From Shewanella violacea DSS12 (GTDB taxonomy: Bacteria; Pseudomonadota; Gammaproteobacteria; Enterobacterales; Shewanellaceae): a stretch of 64,000 bases of DNA. The first letter of the stretch is position 1, and every line of letters begins with the position of its first letter. The notes beneath the pieces are model-generated. The model saw only the letters and a program-made list of their open reading frames with translations, did not search any database and was not told the origin of the DNA. Positions 28,771 through 37,326 of the stretch are shown here, piece after piece. Position numbers and translations under genes: made by a program. The stretch is taken from positions 2,462,824 through 2,526,823 of the forward strand of contig NC_014012.1 in assembly GCF_000091325.1 (NCBI RefSeq). The letters run 5' to 3'.

Positions 28771-28851
28771 CATTTAGATTGTGATGAGTGTTTTCTTTGA
28801 GAGACACAGTATTAACTACCGATAATACGTATCATCAGAATCAACGAGTTT

Positions 28852-28937
28852 GCCCGAGTGGTGGAATCGGTAGACACAAGGGATTTAAAATCCCTCGCTT
28901 AATAGGCGTGCCGGTTCAAGTCCGGCCTCGGGTACCA
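28852..28937 (+). tRNA. leuZ: tRNA-Leu(TAA)
   Basis: 86 bases with long variable arm; acceptor GCCCGAG/CTCGGGT, anticodon loop ATTTAAAAT (TAA), variable arm CGCTTAATAGGCG, T-arm CCGGTTCAAGTCCGG, encoded CCA. Last gene of the tRNA cluster. Confidence 0.96.
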
Positions 28938-28943
28938 TCATTT

Positions 28944-28972
28944 AAGCCCTGACATAAGTCGGGGCTTTTTTG
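28944..28972 (+). terminator. Terminator of the tRNA operon
   Basis: Stem AAGCCC / GGGGCTT with short spacer pairing (TGAC/GTC-type) followed by T6, 7 bases after the tRNA-Leu CCA. Confidence 0.8.
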
Positions 28973-28990
28973 TATCTGAAATCCAGAAAA

Positions 28991-29047
28991 GATTTAAAAT
29001 CCATCGCTACTCTTCGCTTGATAAGAGCGGGCATGTGCCGGTTCAGC
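28991..29047 (+). pseudogene. Decayed tRNA-Leu(TAA) fragment
   Basis: GATTTAAAATCC, then CGCT...GCGGGC in place of the variable arm, then TGTGCCGGTTCA. These are the anticodon arm, variable arm and start of the T-arm of the tRNA-Leu just upstream, with a 10-base insertion and no acceptor stem. It looks like the remnant of a second tRNA-Leu copy or of an element that once used the tRNA 3' half as attachment site. Confidence 0.65.
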
Positions 29048-29600
29048 TTTCTTTATCTAAGAGCTTGGCCTTGGTTACCATGCCTAAGATGACAACACAG
29101 CACAGAAACTGGTTAAAACACTCCTTACTCTTTTGCCTTTATAAGAGTAGGGCTGGTGCAGATTTAAGCACTTGCTTCCTTTCCTTTCCTTTCCTTTATT
29201 ATGAGAGGAGAGGAGAGGAGAGCAGGGGCGATGAAGAAAAATTTAGACTCTAAGCTTCTGCATGACTTATTAGGCAGGCAGCTTTGTAACTAAGGTTTCT
29301 AGGTAATTAAAACCTGATTTTAAATTTTACTTATCACTCCAGGTTCAATGAATTGAACTGACTGCTTTTTTATCCCATAAATTTTAATCAGGCGTAAATT
29401 GATGCTTTTTTATCAAGGTGAGAATCCTTAACAAAACTACCTTATAAATCAATATTATTCATAATTTTGCCGATTTATTGCTTGTTCCTGTAAATTATAA
29501 CTATTTTTTATTATCATACAAAAACTCGCTTTCGGTGCCTGACTCACAATGGTATAAAGAGAGTTTAGAACAGCTAACCTCATCTTTTTAGGAAGACGTC
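29048..29600. other. Gene-free interval with a pentamer microsatellite
   Basis: No coding frame with support. The pyrimidine/purine repeat at 29176-29222 lies here. The 200 bases before the aminotransferase are AT-rich, and AGGAAG precedes its ATG. Confidence 0.5.
29176..29222. repeat. Pentamer microsatellite, TTCCT run followed by GGAGA run
   Basis: About four units of TTCCT, a short ATTATGA spacer, then about four units of GGAGA. The two arms are nearly complementary, so they could pair as an imperfect hairpin. Confidence 0.8.
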
Positions 29601-30794
29601 ATGATATTTACCCAGATTGAACTTGCTCCTGCCGATCCCATTTTAGGCCTCACCGATGCTTTTAAAGCTGATACAAGAACAGAAAAAGTAAATCTCGGTG
29701 TGGGAATTTATAAGGACGAGTCAGGTTCGACTCCAATACTCAAATCGGTCAAGCTTGCCGAAGAGAGATTACTTGCCACACAGAAGAGCAAAAGTTATCT
29801 GGGCATTGAAGGCGTTGAGGCATATAACCTTGTAGTACAAGAGCTGCTTTTTGGTGCCGACCACGACATTATTAAAAATAAGCGAGCTTTAACGGCTCAA
29901 GCCCCAGGTGGAACCGGCTCTCTAAGAGTGGCCGCTGAGTTTTTAGTCCGTAACACGGACTCAAAAACAATCTGGGTAAGTAATCCGACCTGGGCGAACC
30001 ATCAGAATATCTTTAAATCTGCATCACTCAATATTAAGCAATATCGCTATTACAAGGCTGAGACTCATGGTAAAGATTTTGATGCCATGGTTACTGATCT
30101 CAAAACAGCGAAAGCGGGTGATCTGGTGTTATTGCATGGTTGCTGTCATAACCCAACCGGTATAGACCTTACCCAGGCCGAGTGGCATATAATGGCCGAA
30201 CTCTGCGTCGAGCTAGGATTAGTGCCCTTATTTGATTTTGCCTACCAAGGTTTCGGTGCTGGCGTAGAAGAAGACGCACAAGGCTTAAGAATTGTCGCTA
30301 ATAAGGTGCCTGAACTTATCATAGCCAACTCTTTCTCTAAGAACTTTGGCCTGTATAACGAAAGAATTGGTGCCGTTACCTTAGTCGCCGCAAACCAAGC
30401 CGATGTCACTAAGGCTTTCAGCCAGGTAAAAAGTACAATTCGTGGCAACTACTCTAATCCGCCGGCTCATGGCGCACTGATCGTCAGTACCATTCTCGGG
30501 GATAGTGAGTTAAAAACACTTTGGCAGAGTGAATTAAAAGAGATGCGTGAGCGTATTGGAAAAATGCGTAGCTTATTTGTCGAGACACTAAAGTCTGAAG
30601 GTGTTAAACAAGACTTTAGCTTTATCTCTACGCAAAATGGTATGTTCAGTTTTTCAGGCTTAACCAAAGAGCAGGTCGCTAAACTTAAAGATGAGCACGC
30701 GGTATACATAGTGGGCTCCGGCCGAATCAGTGTCGCGGGCATGACAATTGAAAATATGCCAGTGATCTGTAAAGCCATTGCAGCCGTACTCTAG
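29601..30794 (+). CDS. Aspartate/aromatic aminotransferase (class I, AspC/TyrB type)
   Basis: PLP-dependent transaminase exchanging amino groups between aspartate or aromatic amino acids and 2-oxoglutarate. 397 residues, normal length. TAQAPGGTGSLRVAAEF (~99-115), LLHGCCHNPTGIDLT (~177-191), DFAYQGFG (~212-219), PLP Lys in NSFSKNFGLYNERIG (~246), and C-terminal Arg in SGRISVAGM (~375). Sequence alone does not separate AspC from TyrB. It is followed by its own terminator. Confidence 0.9.
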   Translation: MIFTQIELAPADPILGLTDAFKADTRTEKVNLGVGIYKDESGSTPILKSVKLAEERLLATQKSKSYLGIEGVEAYNLVVQELLFGADHDIIKNKRALTAQAPGGTGSLRVAAEFLVRNTDSKTIWVSNPTWANHQNIFKSASLNIKQYRYYKAETHGKDFDAMVTDLKTAKAGDLVLLHGCCHNPTGIDLTQAEWHIMAELCVELGLVPLFDFAYQGFGAGVEEDAQGLRIVANKVPELIIANSFSKNFGLYNERIGAVTLVAANQADVTKAFSQVKSTIRGNYSNPPAHGALIVSTILGDSELKTLWQSELKEMRERIGKMRSLFVETLKSEGVKQDFSFISTQNGMFSFSGLTKEQVAKLKDEHAVYIVGSGRISVAGMTIENMPVICKAIAAVL

Positions 30795-30818
30795 TTACTG
30801 CATCATCATTGTAAAATG

Positions 30819-30845
30819 AAAAAGGACAGCTAATGCTGTCCTTTT
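30819..30845 (+). terminator. Terminator between convergent genes
   Basis: AAAAAGGACAGC / GCTGTCCTTTT with a TAAT loop. It serves the aminotransferase and, by symmetry, the convergent yvcK-like gene. Confidence 0.85.
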
Positions 30846-30862
30846 CGTCTCTTAGCCCGAGT

Positions 30863-31786
30863 CTAAACGGCGACTAAAATATCATTCTGCTTTATGTCTA
30901 ACTCAAGCATACTCGCCAAGGCATCGGCAAGCGCCGTTTTGTCATGTAAGCCCACATGGTGTTTACTCACTAATGGTCGATAAGAGATGATGCCATCTTG
31001 ATAACTGTCTTCAGAGTGACATAACACCTGATCTATCACCTTAAGGCCTAAGATTTGGTGGCACCAGTCAATCCTCTGCTGTAGAGAAAAGTTCGCCGAT
31101 GATGAGGGTTCACGAGTCAAGTTATCGACTAAGATGACTTTAGCTTTCGATTCGTTAAGTGCTGATGCAAATTTTGCTAATAATAACGGCGGCATAATAC
31201 TGGTAAGGAAACTGCCTGGTCCCAATATCACTAAATCAGCCTTTCTTACGGCTTCACACGCTTCACAGGTGGCTGCCACCATAGGCTCTAGCGACAAGGC
31301 CATGGGATGAGTGTCCATGCCATCGACACTGGTTTCGCCAAAGACTCGATTACCACAGGCTTCAATTGCCACCAAATGGGTAGGTTCTTCAGACATAGGG
31401 ATCACCTTAGTCTCAATATTAAGCAGTTCCCTGATGAGATTTACCGCTTCTAATGGCCTCACACAGAGCTGATCTAAGGCCAGCAAGATAAGATTACCTA
31501 GGTTATGGCCGCTTAATTCATTTTCCCCAGAAAATCTGTACTCGAATAACAGAGAGCCGATAGAAGGGCGACTTGAGAGTTGTGATAAACAGTTTCTGAG
31601 GTCTCCCCAGGCGATACAATCTTGCTGTTCACGTAACCGACCCGTTGAGCCTCCGTTGTCCGTGGTAGCGACAACGCCGGTGAGCTTAGCACCTAGAAAT
31701 GAGAGAGATGACAACACACGTCCCAGTCCATGGCCTCCACCAACTGCGACTATGTTTTCAAATTGATTTAATTTGTTATTTTGCAT
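30863..31786 (-). CDS. YvcK/CofD-like UDP-GlcNAc-binding protein
   Basis: Homologue of YvcK/YbhK proteins, which bind UDP-sugars and affect gluconeogenic growth and cell-wall balance. The ATG at 31786 after AAGGAAA is preferred to the TTG at 31813, giving 307 residues. Motifs: VAVGGGHGLGRVLSSL, VATTDNGGSTGRLR, WGDLRNCLSQL, LSGHNLGNLILLAL, LGPGSFLTSIMPPLL. The sequence lacks CofD-specific context (no F420 genes). Confidence 0.85.
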   Translation of the reverse strand: MQNNKLNQFENIVAVGGGHGLGRVLSSLSFLGAKLTGVVATTDNGGSTGRLREQQDCIAWGDLRNCLSQLSSRPSIGSLLFEYRFSGENELSGHNLGNLILLALDQLCVRPLEAVNLIRELLNIETKVIPMSEEPTHLVAIEACGNRVFGETSVDGMDTHPMALSLEPMVAATCEACEAVRKADLVILGPGSFLTSIMPPLLLAKFASALNESKAKVILVDNLTREPSSSANFSLQQRIDWCHQILGLKVIDQVLCHSEDSYQDGIISYRPLVSKHHVGLHDKTALADALASMLELDIKQNDILVAV

Positions 31787-31924
31787 CCGGGTGTTTCCTT
31801 CCTGAATACCCAACCAATATGCGATGGCTTCGATTATAACTTACAACATGGAATTTGTATGGGGTTTTGTCAATTAAGTTATATGACATATAATCACTGT
31901 CAGTTTTGAACACAAGAGAAAAAA

Positions 31925-32737
31925 ATGAAATCAGGTAGAGTCGCTAAATTAACCGTGTCCTTGAGTCTAGTGATTGTCACCATCATTCTTTTACGACTCA
32001 TCTTCATTAAAACAGTCGATAATGATCAGGGGACTCTGGGTAAATTAATTGAGAATCAACAGACCATAAATCGGATCCCTGACTTTAAGTCTATTGCTGA
32101 TCTGCCTCAAATGAAGCGAGCATTCTTTGATTATCTCCGCCCGTCAATTCGTCATCAAAACGCCATTATCACCCAGGAGCGTCAATATCTTTCACTCAGC
32201 TATCAGCACCTGCAAGATGGGCTAACGCTCACCCAAGGCGAACACTTCAAAATTGAAGAGATTGCCAATAAATATCAGTACTCACCTAGAAGTATCAATG
32301 CCAAGACCCTAAGTGAACTCTTGAATAGAGTCGACATCATCCCTGAGTCGCTGGTACTTATCCAAGCCGCCAACGAATCGGGTTGGGGCAGCGTTCGTTT
32401 TGCACGAGAGGGGCTCAACTTTTTTGGCCAATGGTGTTTCAAGCAAGGATGTGGACTTGTGCCTCTGTCCCGCAGCCCGGGTAAATTCCATGAAGTCGCA
32501 GTGTTCAATTCAGTAGAGGATTCGGTGGCATCTTATATGAGAAACCTCAATTCCAATGCCGCCTATTCATTATTAAGATCTATTCGTGCAGATTTACGTG
32601 CACAAGACAAACTTCCCGTTGCAGATCAGTTAGTATACGGCCTAGTTAATTATTCCGAACGACAGGAGGCATATATAGATGACCTCTTGGAGATGTTACG
32701 TCAAAACAAGCAGTATTTGCTGGAGAATCATGAATAA
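31925..32737 (+). CDS. bax: Bax-type glucosaminidase-like protein
   Basis: Probable peptidoglycan hydrolase of the GH73-like (FlgJ/Bax) superfamily, 270 residues. N-terminal membrane anchor (LTVSLSLVIVTIILLRLIFI), then a glucosaminidase domain with IPESLVLIQAANESGWGSVRFA (putative catalytic Glu ~155), GLNFFGQWCF, FNSVEDSVASYMRNLN and YSERQEAYIDDL. Overlaps the next gene by 8 bases, so the two are translationally coupled. Confidence 0.88.
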   Translation: MKSGRVAKLTVSLSLVIVTIILLRLIFIKTVDNDQGTLGKLIENQQTINRIPDFKSIADLPQMKRAFFDYLRPSIRHQNAIITQERQYLSLSYQHLQDGLTLTQGEHFKIEEIANKYQYSPRSINAKTLSELLNRVDIIPESLVLIQAANESGWGSVRFAREGLNFFGQWCFKQGCGLVPLSRSPGKFHEVAVFNSVEDSVASYMRNLNSNAAYSLLRSIRADLRAQDKLPVADQLVYGLVNYSERQEAYIDDLLEMLRQNKQYLLENHE

Positions 32738-33356
32738 AGGCCTTCTATTTAGCTGTTTACTCGTTGCAGTTACTTCGGTACAAGCAGCACCAATATCCAT
32801 ACCATACCAAGGTTTTTTTCAAAGACTTAAACAAGTTAATAAGGGGAACTATCCATTAGTGGAGATCGCTTTTTCTGTACCTAACAAGTCTAAATGTTTA
32901 ATAAAAAGTGGCACCATCACCACGGAGACAGAATCTTTCCCGCTGACGATCACACAGGATCAGAGAATATTCTTACCCTATGATGCCAGGCTCAAGTCAG
33001 ATAGGGCATTAGTGAATTTGGACATTAAAGGCTCAGCCGATAATTGCAATATCTCTATGCAAGTCAGGGCTAAGAACACCAAACAGAGTTATAGCCAGAA
33101 AGAGTTACTGGAACTACAGGCTGAGATGAACACTATGCTGAGCGACATGCAGGGATTCCCTATGCGTTATTTCAGCCAAGATATCGAAGGCATTAACTTC
33201 GAGTTTGAATCTGGCAGCCAAACATCGGTTAAAATCGATGGCCAAAGACAAGTTTTCACTGACAAATTAAGACTTTCTCAAGAGCAGCTAAATAAGCTCT
33301 CTGTGGTAGAGTTTGACACTAAGCCCTTAGTCATCAGTCCATGGACTCATGGTTAA
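32730..33356 (+). CDS. DUF2987 family exported protein
   Basis: The start at 32730 (ATG after TGGAG) gives a 208-residue protein with signal peptide (MNKGLLFSCLLVAVTSVQA). The mature domain is beta-rich with two Cys (~40 and ~90 of the mature region). I recall this as DUF2987, known only from marine gammaproteobacteria. The overlap with bax suggests a cell-envelope role. Confidence 0.75.
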   Translation: MNKGLLFSCLLVAVTSVQAAPISIPYQGFFQRLKQVNKGNYPLVEIAFSVPNKSKCLIKSGTITTETESFPLTITQDQRIFLPYDARLKSDRALVNLDIKGSADNCNISMQVRAKNTKQSYSQKELLELQAEMNTMLSDMQGFPMRYFSQDIEGINFEFESGSQTSVKIDGQRQVFTDKLRLSQEQLNKLSVVEFDTKPLVISPWTHG

Positions 33357-33401
33357 TACTGATCAGTAAAGCAATCAGCTAAACTCAGCTTGACTGAAAA
33401 C

Positions 33402-33430
33402 AAAAATCCCGGCACTGGCCGGGATTTTTC
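33402..33430. terminator. Terminator between convergent genes
   Basis: AAAAATCCCGGC / GCCGGGATTTTT around a 4-base loop; strong in both directions, between the bax operon and ttcA. Confidence 0.88.
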
Positions 33431-33471
33431 TGTTCCAGGGCTCAATCATAAATGATCGTCCCAAGATAACA

Positions 33472-34422
33472 TTAAGGCGTATAGGTACTCACAACGTCAA
33501 TCATCTGCTCTTTCGTCGCTCGACTCGCCGCATCCAGATCGATATGACCATTATTAGCCACATCGAGGAAATCGAAAGCCGGTAAATCTGACTCGGCGAC
33601 TTCTCCCTTCAAGGGAGCGTCTGCATCTCTCTTAAGTGCAAGGAAATCGAACTTCTCCCGGTCAACGCCCTGTGAAGGTGACGTATTCTGCATGGCGGTG
33701 AAGATAGATTCGATTCGTCCAGGATGCTCTGTGTCCCATTGCTCGAGCATGGCCTTTACCGATGCACGTTTGAGGTTTTCCTGAGAGCCACAAAGATTAC
33801 ATGGAATAATAGGGAACGACTTAAGTTCAGCATATTCGGCTATGTCTTTCTCGCGCGAATAAGCCAATGGACGTATCACCATGTTGGCACCATCATCAGA
33901 CAGGAGCTTAGGCGGCATGGCTTTCTGCTTACCGGCATAAAACATGTTTAGGAACATGGTTTCTATGATGTCATCTCTATGATGCCCTAAGGCAATCTTA
34001 GTCGCGCCAATTTGTTGAGCGAATCCATAGAGGGTACCGCGACGGAGTCGTGAACATAAAGAGCACGTCTTTTGCCCCTCAGGGATCTTGGACCTGACGA
34101 TAGAATAGGTGTCTTTCTCAAGGATATGATAGGCGACGTTAAGAGAGTCGAGATAATTGGGTAGCACCTCTTCAGGAAAACCTGGCTGCTTCTGATCTAA
34201 GTTAACCGCCACGATTTCGAACTTGATGGGTGCTCTTTGCTGAAGGTTGAGTAAGATATCCAACATAGCGTAGCTGTCTTTGCCCCCAGAGAGACAACAC
34301 ATCACACGATCACCTTCTTCTATCATCTGGTAGTCGGCAATCGCCTTACCCACTTCACTACGTAATTTTCTTTGTAGCTTACTCATGCGGGTGAGCTGTG
34401 TTTTTGAGAGTATGTCGGACAT
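33472..34422 (-). CDS. ttcA: tRNA 2-thiocytidine biosynthesis protein TtcA
   Basis: Fe-S-dependent ATP-activating thiolase that makes 2-thiocytidine at tRNA position 32. 316 residues. PP-loop [13 protein letters not shown] (~43-55), Cys pair [17 protein letters not shown] (~116-132) and [12 protein letters not shown] (Cys ~209 and 212), the typical TtcA group I pattern. A homologue is classically next to fnr/uspE in enterics, as it is here. Confidence 0.95.
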   Translation of the reverse strand: MSDILSKTQLTRMSKLQRKLRSEVGKAIADYQMIEEGDRVMCCLSGGKDSYAMLDILLNLQQRAPIKFEIVAVNLDQKQPGFPEEVLPNYLDSLNVAYHILEKDTYSIVRSKIPEGQKTCSLCSRLRRGTLYGFAQQIGATKIALGHHRDDIIETMFLNMFYAGKQKAMPPKLLSDDGANMVIRPLAYSREKDIAEYAELKSFPIIPCNLCGSQENLKRASVKAMLEQWDTEHPGRIESIFTAMQNTSPSQGVDREKFDFLALKRDADAPLKGEVAESDLPAFDFLDVANNGHIDLDAASRATKEQMIDVVSTYTP

Positions 34423-34527
34423 AAAAAACGCGCCTAATTACACTTGAATTCTGGGCGCGTATTATATAGCAAAATGATGAAGTTTAGAACCGGCCTAATT
34501 TTTTACCTTAGGCCAATACTGCGCTAA

Positions 34528-35466
34528 TTAATCTTCGGCTAAGGGTGAGCGGTAACCATCGGGTTTAATGGCTAACAGATCACAGTTAATACTGTCGATA
34601 ACATGTTCGGCTGTATTGCCAATCAGAGCCGCCGAGAAACCGGTGCGGCCTACAGTGCCTAAAATGACTAATTCGGCATCTATCTGTCGGGCAATATCAG
34701 GAATCACATCTTCGGGTAAGCCTTCTTTCACATGACAAAAATCGCTGGAGATATCGAAACTGTTGGCCAGATAGCAAACCCTCTGTTCGTGCTGCATCCG
34801 AATCGTTTCACCATAGGTATGGGCATCGAAATCTGGTAGTTCTATAGCTAGATTGACTGGTGTTCCCGGATAACCGTTAACCAGATGGACTTGGGCATCG
34901 AATTGGTTTGCGAGTGCTTTTGCATGTTCGATGATCTTGCCGTTGAGCGTCTGATGATCATCATCTTCTGAACCCACATTGATGGCGCAGAGTATTTTGC
35001 CAGCGACGGGCCAAGCATGATCTTTAACTAATAGCACAGGTACAGGTGCTTTGCGCATCAAGTGCCAGTCGGTAGGTGTGAAAATGACAGATTTCAGCTT
35101 GTCGTGAAGATGTGTTCCTTTGACTATGATGTCGAAACTGCCCGATATAGCAAATTGGATGATGCTCTCGAAGGGGCGATTATGCCAAATAACTTCACTT
35201 TCGATTTGAATATTATCTTTAGTGTAGCCAATCAAAAGCTCTTCTAACCAAGCCTGACGTTGAGATATTACTCCCTGGCGCATTGCTTCTCGCTCATGGC
35301 CCGAAAGGATCGAGGTCATCTCATAGGAAAAATCAAAGATAGAGAGAAAGACGGTAATACTGGCACTATTTGCAGAAGCGAGATCGATTGCTCTGGCAAG
35401 AGCCGGCTGTACGTCACTGCTAGGATCGATAACAACTAAGAGCTTCTTTAAATTTTTCATAGTCAT
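34528..35466 (-). CDS. uspE: Universal stress protein UspE
   Basis: Tandem-domain universal stress protein, 312 residues: domain 1 ~5-148, domain 2 ~157-305. Domain 2 ends with the nucleotide-type loop LGTVGRTGFSAALIGNTAEHVI (G-x2-G-x9-G-N/T). Implicated in stress survival and motility/aggregation control in E. coli. It sits immediately downstream of the Fnr-family gene, the same order as fnr-uspE in enterics. Confidence 0.93.
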   Translation of the reverse strand: MTMKNLKKLLVVIDPSSDVQPALARAIDLASANSASITVFLSIFDFSYEMTSILSGHEREAMRQGVISQRQAWLEELLIGYTKDNIQIESEVIWHNRPFESIIQFAISGSFDIIVKGTHLHDKLKSVIFTPTDWHLMRKAPVPVLLVKDHAWPVAGKILCAINVGSEDDDHQTLNGKIIEHAKALANQFDAQVHLVNGYPGTPVNLAIELPDFDAHTYGETIRMQHEQRVCYLANSFDISSDFCHVKEGLPEDVIPDIARQIDAELVILGTVGRTGFSAALIGNTAEHVIDSINCDLLAIKPDGYRSPLAED

Positions 35467-35622
35467 TCCTTAATTCAGACAATGAATTAATAATGAGCTA
35501 AAGAGCACAAAATGCAATGATATTAATCACATTTAGCCTAAATTTTTGCCCTTAAGGTTAAACAATGAAATGTGGCGAAGGAATGGGTAACCAGAAAAAT
35601 GAACTGGGTTACCCGATATAGA

Positions 35623-36372
35623 TTATCTTGCGATAGCGTGATTGCCGGCAAGTTCAGACAAAGAGTCGAAATTGATGATGGTTATGTATTTACCTTTGAC
35701 TTCTATCAGGTCAGCTTTTTGAAAACGACCCAATAATCGACTGATGGTCTCGACAGTCAGCCCCAAATAGTTACCTATATCACCACGAGTCATGGTTAAT
35801 CTAAATTCTTTGGATGAGAAACCACGATTACCGAAACGATTGGCTAAATTACTGATAAATGCCGCCAGACGCTCTTCTGCATTTTTCTTACTCAGCAAGA
35901 GAATCATCTCCTGATCACTCTGGATCTCATGGCTCATCAAGCGCATCACTTGCTGTCTAAGCTTAGGCATGCTGCCTGTGAGTTCATCCAGGGTGGCATA
36001 AGGGATCTCACACACCATAGATGTTTCTAATGCTTGAGCGAAGCTTTGATGCATTTGGGAGTGAATGCCATCGAAACCTATGATATCACCGGCAAGATGA
36101 AAACCCGTGATCTGTTCGTCGCCTTGCTCTGTGATAGTAAAGCTTTTAACCGTACCTGAACGAATGGCGAAAAGAGACTTTAATGGATCACCAGACTTAA
36201 AGATTTGCTCACCTTTTTGAATCGGCTTTTTTCTTTCGATAATATCATCGAGCTGGTCGAGTTCATTACTATTAAGAGTAAATGGAATACACAAGTCCGC
36301 CATACTGCAGTCATGACAATGAATGGCACATCCAGGCACAGACGAACGACGACACTTACTATTATCTGTCAT
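35623..36372 (-). CDS. etrA: Fnr-family oxygen-sensing regulator (EtrA in Shewanella)
   Basis: CRP/FNR regulator of anaerobic respiration, 249 residues from the ATG at 36372 (an upstream TTG at 36384 is not credible). The [4Fe-4S] ligands follow C-x3-C-x2-C-x5-C: Cys15, 19, 22 and 28, with the internal Cys near 118-122 (SMVCEIPY). The cyclic-nucleotide-like beta barrel is followed by a helix-turn-helix with recognition helix [12 protein letters not shown], whose Glu and Arg read TTGAT half-sites. A perfect TTGAT-N4-ATCAA box lies upstream of ccoN at 43865. Confidence 0.94.
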   Translation of the reverse strand: MTDNSKCRRSSVPGCAIHCHDCSMADLCIPFTLNSNELDQLDDIIERKKPIQKGEQIFKSGDPLKSLFAIRSGTVKSFTITEQGDEQITGFHLAGDIIGFDGIHSQMHQSFAQALETSMVCEIPYATLDELTGSMPKLRQQVMRLMSHEIQSDQEMILLLSKKNAEERLAAFISNLANRFGNRGFSSKEFRLTMTRGDIGNYLGLTVETISRLLGRFQKADLIEVKGKYITIINFDSLSELAGNHAIAR

Positions 36373-36427
36373 AGTGTTTCTCAAATTTCACAATGAGCTC
36401 CATGGTAAACTAATTTAATAAACTCAG

Positions 36428-37120
36428 CTAGCGAAGCTGAGCAATTGCAACATATAAGGTTTGTAATCCAAACATCACTAAGATCAAGCCACTGATCATT
36501 CTGACGGCTCTATTCTGGATCCAGCGGCCAAACAGGTTAGCCGCCATTCCGACACTCAGAAGAGCGGGCAGGGTACCGAGTCCAAACGCCGCCATGATCA
36601 TAGCGCCTTGCTCGGCAGAATTAGCCGCTACAGCCCAAGTTAAGGTGCTGTACACCAGGCCGCAGGGGAGCCAGCCCCACAACATGCCACCGACAAATGC
36701 TTGGGGCAGAGTTTGAATGGGCAAAACACGCTTAGCCAAGGGAGACAGGAAACGCCAGAGTAACTTGCCTACACGTTCTATCTGCACCACACCAGACCAT
36801 ATTTTCGCAATATAGAGTCCTGTGGCGACCATCATCAGGCCAGCGATCACTCTTATGGTGACAAGATACAGGTCTATATCGAACAAAAGGCCTAATGCAC
36901 TGGCAGAACCACCAACCAAGGCACCCGCTAAGGAGTAACTCAATATGCGGCCCAAATTGTAACTGAGCATAAAACGCAGCTGAGAAACAAACTGGTTTTG
37001 GTGTCTCGACTTAGGCAGTTGAGATGAAAAAGCGCCAATCAAACCGCCACACATGCCGATACAATGACCCGCCCCCATCAAGCCAACGAGGAAGGCTGCG
37101 GTCACACTGTAATCGATCAA
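36428..37120 (-). CDS. Sulfite-exporter TauE/SafE-like membrane protein of the cbb3 assembly cluster
   Basis: Six-helix membrane protein, 230 residues. It has GLMGAGHCIGMCGGLIGAF (~14-32) and WGWLPCGLVYSTLTWA (~148-163), the Cys-containing motifs of the ccoI-linked branch, which is thought to help metal delivery for cytochrome oxidase maturation. Overlaps ccoS by 4 bases (ATGA). Confidence 0.88.
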   Translation of the reverse strand: MIDYSVTAAFLVGLMGAGHCIGMCGGLIGAFSSQLPKSRHQNQFVSQLRFMLSYNLGRILSYSLAGALVGGSASALGLLFDIDLYLVTIRVIAGLMMVATGLYIAKIWSGVVQIERVGKLLWRFLSPLAKRVLPIQTLPQAFVGGMLWGWLPCGLVYSTLTWAVAANSAEQGAMIMAAFGLGTLPALLSVGMAANLFGRWIQNRAVRMISGLILVMFGLQTLYVAIAQLR

Positions 37121-37326
37121 GATGGAGTCGAGTCGTTAGACTCAGTGTTCTTAGACTCAGTGTTCTTAGTTTCAGTACTCACAGGCTTGTCATCATCGAA
37201 GAGTATCGACACGCTCTGTCTATCGAGATCGTCAAATTGTTCAGATTTAACCGCCCAGAAAAAGATGCAGATGGCGATCAAGACAAACAACATAGCAATA
37301 GGGATTAATACGTAGATAATACTCAT
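37117..37326 (-). CDS. ccoS: cbb3 oxidase maturation protein CcoS
   Basis: 69-residue single-span protein: MSIIYVLIPIAMLFVLIAIC with the CcoS FFWAVKSEQFDDLD signature. Its tail is extended by a low-complexity run with two exact tandem copies of the 15-base unit encoding TESKN. Needed to insert haem b and copper into the cbb3 oxidase. Overlaps both neighbours by 4 bases. Confidence 0.93.
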   Translation of the reverse strand: MSIIYVLIPIAMLFVLIAICIFFWAVKSEQFDDLDRQSVSILFDDDKPVSTETKNTESKNTESNDSTPS

